A DNA stretch of 64,000 bases from Candidula unifasciata. Taxonomy: Eukaryota; Mollusca; Gastropoda; Stylommatophora; Geomitridae. A program made the position numbers and the translations under genes. This document shows, piece after piece, positions 53,101-62,100 of this stretch. The notes beneath the pieces were generated by a model, which had not been told where the DNA came from, ran no database searches, and saw nothing but the letters and a program-made list of their open reading frames with translations. The stretch lies in the NCBI GenBank assembly GCA_905116865.2, contig CAJHNH020008572.1, forward strand, positions 434,001-498,000. Reading direction: 5' to 3'. Numbering within the stretch: the first letter of the stretch is position 1; every line of letters starts with the position of its first letter.

Positions 53101-56100
53101 GAGATGTGTATATAGTACAACTAATAATACACAAATCAGTGTTAAAAAAAATCTGACCTGTGTGGAGGCGGAGATGTACTTTGAGACTTCCTTGGGTAGA
53201 GAACATCTTGCCGCAGACATCACACCGATACTCCTTCAACCCTGAATGAGTTTTGATGTGGGCCGTGAGGGTACTCTTGACAGCAAATGCTCGGAAACAC
53301 TGGGTACATTTGTAGGGCTTCTCATGTGTGTGTATACGTATGTGTCGCACCAAATCACTGGGCTTTTTAAACTCCTTGGTGCAGTATGTACATTGATGCC
53401 ACCGGATGCCATTTACCTGAGAAAATTAAAGCTGGTTACTAACACGGACAATTACTTGACTTTTAAATAATGCGGATATAAACAATAGATTACACAATTT
53501 ATTGCCCAGCATATTTCTCTGCATCTCATCAAGTGCGTTACTGCAGTTATAAGAACACATAATAAACTCAACTGAAATACAAAATGGTCTCTCGTAATCC
53601 ACTGCTGCCAAATCACTTGAGGTTCATGATAGTCACGTGACTTACCAGGATAACTTCAAATCAACAGTTAACTCCTTCTGCCATATAAACAAGAATCACA
53701 CATTTGTATAAATAAAGCTTCGGACATTCTCAAAATCTGCCTATTAGGTGTGTGGTAAATCACACACAAACCACTGTTCCTGTCAATTAAATGTCCCCAT
53801 TCAAGCAAATAATGCCCTATAGAAGAGTTGGGTACTTTCCTTTATGTCGGTTTTGAAACTCTTATGGGTTCACCCAGCACTGTATGGAGCCATGTGGGTA
53901 CATGTTTGGCCACACTGTTTTGACAAGTTGTCTCTCTGTTCCACCACTGTTAGTCACCTACATGCACAACTGATAAATACAATTGGATCTGGTGTACGGC
54001 GACATTGGTTCTTTTAAGGGCGGGGCTGGGACAGAAGAGGTCCTGTATCTCAACATTGGAACAGCCGCAAAGAATGTTTGGCCAACAGCTGTTTTTAGTC
54101 AGTTCTGCAGATGCTGCATGATAACATCCCCTAGACAGGTTGACTGGATAAACACTTGTAGTTTGGGCATTGTAATTTTGTTCAGGGTTTGTCCTGAGGG
54201 CTGAGGGTTTCAGTGACATTTAAGGAGTCCAGGGGGAGGGGGGAGGGGGGGGGTATCCATTTAGAAGTGCAGACTGGAGAATAAACATATGGGGCTGGAA
54301 CCATATGTCTAACACTGCTCAAGGTGTTGACACAAAGTCTTTACTTTCTCTAGAATCGATAAAAGTCCACTAGTCTCTTCTTTTTTTTCTTTCTTGGGTT
54401 CATCGGCTTGTAAACTGGCAGAAGATGTGCTTGTTCATCCACTTCTAGATTCAGGTCTTTTTTACTGATCTTATCTGTATGCAGACTTCTCATTATAACT
54501 ACTCTGACCACACATACATTTCCTGATATGAAAAATAAATAACAGACAAGAGAGAAAAAACAAAGGAAGAATTTGTTCTTTTAAAAACATCCTACCTTGC
54601 GGATATAATGTCGTTTCAACAAACCAGTTGCTGAGTCATGGACGGCCATGGTGCCCAGGCGTGACATATGACCTCTGGCTGTTGTAGTACAGGTGGCGGA
54701 AGTGGAGCTTCTCACAGAGGCACTGCTGACAGTCCCCACCTGTTTAGAGTAGCTCTCCTGGTCATCAACTGTGCTGGGCAGGCCACTGTTCTCTAGAGCT
54801 TGCTGCAGGATGTCTGAGGTTCCCTGCATTCAAATCAACAAAGCATAGACAGCTACAAGTTACATTACAGTATGTATGTATTTTTCTATGGACCACAATG
54901 TGATAATTCAACTTTAGACAATGTGATATAGTATCTGAAGGCAAGCTCAATTTCAGCATTGAGACAATGACAGCGCTGTGACAGTGAACTAAACTTCGAG
55001 ACTTTTGAGAATGAATTATAAGTCAGTAAATTAAACTTCAGAGTTTACAGATGAATTAAAAGACTAAACTAAACTTCTGACTTGTGACATGAATTATGTA
55101 ATGGTAATCTAAACTTCAAACTTGTGAGATGAATTATGTGATGGTAATCTAAACTTCAAACTTGTGAGATGAATTATGTAATGGTAATCTAAACTTCAAA
55201 CTTGTGAGATGAATTATGTGATGGTAATCTAAACTTCAAACTTGTGAGATGAATTATGTATTGGTAATCTAAACTTCAAACTTGTGACATGAATTATGTA
55301 ATGGTAATCTAAACTTCAAACTTGTGACATGAATTATGTAATGGTAATCTAAACTTCAAACTTGTGACATGAATTATGTAATGGTAATCTAAACTTCAAA
55401 CTTGTGACATGAATTATGTAATGGTAATCTAAACTTCAAACTTGTGAGATGAATTATGTAATGGTAATCTAAACTTCAAACTTGTGAGATGAATTATGTA
55501 ATGGTAATCTAAACTTCAAACTTGTGAGATGAATTATGTGATGGTAATCTAAACTTCAAACTTGTGACATGAATTATGTAATGGTAATCTAAACTTCAAA
55601 CTTGTGACATGAATTATGTAATGGTAATCTAAACTTCAAACTTGTGAGATGAATTATGTAATGGTAATCTAAACTTCAAACTTGTGAGATGAATTATGTA
55701 ATGGTAATCTAAACTTCAAACTTGTGAGATGAATTATGTAATGGTAATCTAAACTTCAAACTTGTGAGATGAATTATGTAATGGTAATCTAAACTTCAAA
55801 CTTGTGAGATGAATTATGTAATGGTAATCTAAACTTCAAACTTGTGAGATGAATTATGTGATGGTAATCTAAACTTCAAACTTGTGAGATGAATTACGAG
55901 ATGATAAACTAAACCAGGCTAGATTTGAGAGACATTAAGTTTCTATACCATTCTATAAAAAATTTCCGATAGACACAAACCTGATCCAGAGATCCATGAA
56001 TGACCTGGACATCAACCAGTGAAGATCCAGTGAGATCATTGCCTCCACCGACATGATCCAGGCCCAGAACATCTTGCATCACAGAGGCATCACTGATTTC

Positions 56101-59100
56101 TGTCAACTGGTGTAGAGGGTGCTGCAGGGAGACCTTTATGTCCTGGACTGTGGTCTGATCACATTCCTACAGGCAAGACAGTTCAGAAGACAGGTTTAAT
56201 CCCCGCTGACCAAACGTAACCCACATAGTTCTAGCTTTTTCATATACAAGCCTAACTTCTACATATACTATAAAGATGTAACTTTATACAGGCTTAAATT
56301 TTAAATGTAAAGACCTAACTTCCACTTCATTCATACAGACCTAACTCCTACACATACAGATCTAACTTCTACGTACTCATACAGGTCTAACTTCTTTATA
56401 TAAAGACCTAACTTCATATACAGACCTAACTACTACATATAAAAATGTTTTTTAAAAAAACTGTTACATACACAGATCTAACTTCAACACAACTCACATA
56501 GATCTAACTTCTACACATAAAGATCCAACTTCTATGTATACAGATCTCACTTCAACACAACTCACATAGATCTAACTTCTACACATAAAGATCCAACTTC
56601 TATGTATACAGATCTCGATCTCACTTCAACACAACTCACATAGATCTAACTTCTACACATAAAAACCTAACTTCTACACACAAAAACCTAACTTCTACGT
56701 ATACAGATCTCACTTCAACACAACTCACATAGATCTAACTTCTACACATAAAAACCTAACTTCTACACAAAAAAACCTAACTTCTACGTATACAGATCTC
56801 ACTTCAACACAACTCACATAGATCTAACTTCTACACATAAAAACCTAACTTCTACACAAAAAAACCTAACTTCTACGTATACAGATCTCACTTCAACACA
56901 ACTCACATAGATCTAACTTCTACACATAAAAACCTAACTTCTACACACAAAAACCTAACTTCTACGTATACAGATCTCACTTCAACACAACTTACATAGA
57001 TCTAACTTCTACACATAAAAACCTAACTTCTACGTATACAGATCTAACCTCTACATAACTCATACAGATCTAACTTCTACAGAACACACACAGCGCTAAT
57101 TTGCAGTGGCAACTGTAAAAAAATGAATAAGTTCACAAGTCTTTTATTTGTGAACCATCAGTATAGCATGTGTACCATTGGTGGTGGCACTTTCAAGTTG
57201 CTTGCTACAACAAACATTTTCATTCAGAAATAACTATAAACACATTACCTCACTTATATTTCCATGGTACAGGCTAACGGGGAAGAAGGGGATAGAGAAA
57301 AGGGGAGACAGACACGGAGAAAGGGGATGAAGAAATGGAGGAGACAGACAGGGACAAAAGGGCTAGAGAAAAGGGGACACCGCCAGGGAGGGAGAGGCTC
57401 AGGAAAAGGGGATGCAGACAGGAGGGGAAGGCCTAGAAAAAAGGAAGGCTAGAAAAAAAAGGAAAGATGGAGAAAAATGATGAAGAAATGTGGGAGACAG
57501 ACAAGTTTAGAAAGGGCTACAGAAAAGGGAAGACAGGGAGGATGGGTCTAGAGAGAGGAACACGCAGACAGACAGATCAACAATACTTGCCCCAGGATCA
57601 GCATGAGCTCGACTGATGTGAGCGTTCAATGATCCCAGCCTGCGGAACATACAGCTGCACTCATCACATTCATATATCTGACCATGTTCCTCCTTGTTCA
57701 AGGTGTGCACTCGCTGTAAATAAATTAGACAGTTGACATTTCTGTCAATATATCACAGGTAAAACACCTCAAAGTTGCCTGTGCAAACATGCAACAGGGA
57801 ATATATGTTATGAGAAGAAGGAAACCGTTAACAGAGAAAGACAACAACAAAAACGATTCTTCTTCTTCTTCTTCTGCCTTCTATCCCCCAAGTCGTTCTA
57901 TTCTTCGCTATCACAAGCAGCTCTCCCCGACTTTTTAACCTCACGCTCTAGCTTCCGTCTCCATGTTTTTTATGGGGAGGGGGATCAGCCTCTATGTCTA
58001 TGCCCCAGTGGGTTTCACTACAAAGGACCTGCTATATGATGATGATGATGATCACATACACACCATAGCACCCACTAACACATACAGAACATATACTTGC
58101 CTGTACATGAGATCTTAGATTCCCTTTCTGAGCAAAGGTCATGGGACAAAAGTTACACATGTGTGGACGAGCTCCTGTGTGTTTGGTCATGTGCATCTGT
58201 AGCGCCCCCTTTTGGTTGAAAGTTCTCTGACAAATGTAGCACTCAAATGGGCGCTCACCTGGGAACATGAAAATAAATAGTCAATTACAATTTGCCAGCA
58301 AAAGTGGAAGATAAACAACATTACTACAGGCATAAACTTCAGCCTTTTTAACCTTCTCATATACATCTACAATAGACACTGGCAATACTGACTCTCCCCT
58401 TCTCCTCTTCATCAGTTGTATCTACAATACACATTGGCAATACTGACTCTCCCCTTCTCCTCTTCATCAGGTGTATCTACAACAGACAAACAGACACTGG
58501 CAATACTGACTCTCCCCTCTTCCTCTTCATCCTCTCACACTCTGCCTGTCTCCCTTTTTTCCCCCACCTCCTGTCACTCTCTTTCATTCCCTCTAGCTCT
58601 CTCCCAGCACAGACCACTGACCAGTGTGTATCCGCTCATGTCGCTCCAACTGACTGGGCTTCTGGAAGGTCTTGTTGCAGTGCTGACACTTGTGGAAGAA
58701 GCCAGTTCTGTCCACATTGCGTTTATAGTTCCGATGGTGTAGTGATGCCCTGTGAACAACCATAAAAGTCTCAGGTCAAGTGCATTTACATTTATTAGGT
58801 TACAGAATGATGAGGTGCAGTGACTAATTTTCACCCGTGCCATTAGCTTTGGTAATGACCTTTCACCATACTAAATCTAGCCCATCTCCCGAGATATACT
58901 TTCATCTCTCTATGTATTATACTTTTATTCCTCTGGATATCACCACAGTAAATCTATAACATCTCCCTAGATATACCTCTGACTTTCTATAGAAACTAAG
59001 AAACTAACAGTCTGCATACATATAAAGTAGATCAGTAAAAAGGATGTGCACGCAGAACTCGGGTTCTGCAACAAGACTAAAGTCCAGAGGTGGGCGAATT

Positions 59101-62100
59101 ATCAGAACTTTCCGCCGAAGCTTACAGCCGATGAAAGCGAATAAATAGATTCTTGATCCAGATGTCTGAATATTTTCACGCATCTTTCTAGACATTACTT
59201 CTCCACTCTGAGGCCGGGGGAGAGACTAAATCTACTGATATGGTTGACTAGCCCACTACCCATACTCTTATGTCAGTGTAGCAACAAGCTGCTCCACGGC
59301 AAGACAACTGATAACTGAAGCGACAATCAACCCCCAGCCACATCAGACAGCAGGGATTCAACCAACCCCCAGCCACATCAGACAGCGGGGATACAACCAA
59401 CCCCCAGCCACATCAGACAGCGGGGATACAACCAACCCCCAGCCACATCAGACAGCGGGGATACAACCAGCCCCCAGCCACATCAGACAGCGGGGATACA
59501 AACAACCCCCAGCCACATCAGACAGCGGGGATACTTACTTGACCTTATAATGTTGCTTCATGTGTTCCTTCAGTGTGGACATCTTGTTGTACTCCTGGTG
59601 ACACTGTCGACACTGGAAGGTCCTGGCCCCATCACTCTCTTGCCTGTGCTCCAGGAGATGCCTGTCCAGCTGGTGCTGCAAACCAAACAATACACAACTG
59701 TCTTCACTCAAGTTTTTAGGTTAGTGTAACACAAGGGTCGTCGAACCTTATAGTTCAGGCCACATGACAAAATAAAGTTGCCACAAACTGTCTTCACTCA
59801 AGTTTTTAGGTTAGTGTAACACAAGGGTTGTTGAACCTTATAGTTCAGGCCACATGACAAAATAAAGTTGCCACAAACTGTCTTCACTCAAGTTTTTAGG
59901 TTAGTGTAACACAAGGGTTGTTGAACCTTATAGTTCAGGCCACATGACAAAATGAAGTTGCCACAAACTGTCTTCACTCAAGTGTTTAGGTGAGTGTAAC
60001 ACAAGGGTCGTCGAACCTTATAGTTCAGGCCACATGACAAAATGAAGTTGCCACAAACTGTCTTCACTCAAGTTTTTAGGTGAGTGTAACACAAGGGTTG
60101 TTGAACCTTATAGTTCAGGCCACATGACAAAATGAAGTTGCCACAAACTGTCTTCACTCAAGTTTTTAGGTTAGTGTAACACAAGGGTTGTTGAACCTTA
60201 TAGTTCAGGCCACATGACAAAATAAAGTTGCCACAAACTGTCTTCACTCAAGTTTTTAGGTTAGTGTAACACAAGGGTTGTTGAACCTTATAGTTCAGGC
60301 CACATGACAAAATAAAGTTGCCACAAACTGTCTTCACTCAAGTTTTTAGGTGAGTGTAACACAAGGGTCGTCGAACCTTATAGTTCAAGCCACATGACAA
60401 AATGAAGTTGCCACAAACTGTGAAAGTTATAATTTGTATGATTACAATTCCTAAGTAAGCTGACATTTTGTAGGAAGCAATATAGGTGGACAGATACATA
60501 CCAATTGAGTGGAATTATTTCTTCTTTTCATTCTCCTGTCAAGTTTTCAGATGAGGACAGAAGTCTCTATGAAGGCTGATACACAAGCTTGGTTTCTATT
60601 GAAATGCCAAATAAGCAAAGCGGGGATCTTTCTACTGCATGTAGCACTTGCATGTAGCACTTGTTAAGTATTTGGGACATTTGCATCACAGACAGGAGTT
60701 GCTCAATGCTGTAGTTTGTCAGGTTTGGCTGTGATACTCTTCTAGACAATCTGCAGCCTTTAACTCAGCACCTTGGGACTTTAGCCTGCCTTTCTGTTAG
60801 GATGAGCATCATCGGATGGATTGCAGCCCCTAGCTTATGAGCTCCATTTGCCCAGTGTATAAAGTGTTAATAACGTGATGTTGCATCTGAGTTAGTGAAT
60901 GAGGGTTCAATATTTTATCCCTTAATATTCTAAGATGAAGAGGAGACAGGTTCCTTAATTTTAACCTTTCAGAATTTATTTACTGGTAGTCACATGAATC
61001 AACTCAGTGAAGAAAACAAAAAATAGTGCTAACAGTTATTAACAACTTGAAGATTTATAAAGAAATATAAACATAACTACAATGGTTAGTAACAATCTAA
61101 GATGTCTTAGAACCCCAAGGACCATGCCAAACACAAGCACAAAGACAGATAACATATTGCACCACTCCAAACGCAAGCAAAAGATAGATAAAATATTGCA
61201 CCATGCCAGACACAAGAACAAGACAAAAAACATATTGCACCACTCCAAACGCAAGCACAAGGACATGACAGATAACATATTGCACCATTCCAAACACAAG
61301 CACAAGACAGACAAATTATTGTACCATTCCAAACACAAGCACAAGACAGACAAATTATTGTACCATTCCAAACACAAGCACAAGACAGACAAATTATTGT
61401 ACCATTCCAAACACAAGCACAAGACAGACAAATTATTGTACCATTCCAAACACAAGCACAAGACAGACAAATTATTGTACCATTCCAAACACAAGCACAA
61501 GGACATGACAGATAAAATATTGCACCAAACCAGACACAAACACAAGTCATAACATATTGCACCATTCCAAACACAAGCACAAGGACATGACAGATAAAAA
61601 ATTGCACCATTCCAAACACAAGCACAAGGACAAGACATATAACATATTGCACCATACCAGACACAAACACAAGACATAACATATTGTACCATTCTAAACA
61701 CAAACACAAGACATAACATATTGCACCATACCAGACACAAACACAAGACATAACATATTGTACCATTCTAAACACAAACACAAGACATAACATATTGCAC
61801 CATTCCAAACACAAACACAAGACATAACATATTGCACCATACCAGACACAAACACAAGACAGATAACATATTGCACCATACCAGACACAAACACAAGACA
61901 GATAACATACTGTACCATACCAGACACAAACACAAGACAGATAACATATTGCACCATACCAGACACAAACACAAGACAGATAACATACTGTACCATACCA
62001 GACACAAACACAAGACAGATAACATACTGTACCATACTAGACACAAACACAAGACAGATAACATATTGCACCATACCAGACACAAACACAAGACAGATAA

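Noticed and set aside
57264..57452. Basic Arg/Gly ORF on plus
   Set aside because: Purine-rich simple repeat in intron 6.
58574..58843. Minus [12 protein letters not shown]... over exon 4
   Set aside because: Wrong frame. The correct frame of 58749-58622 gives a canonical finger and matches neighbouring phases.
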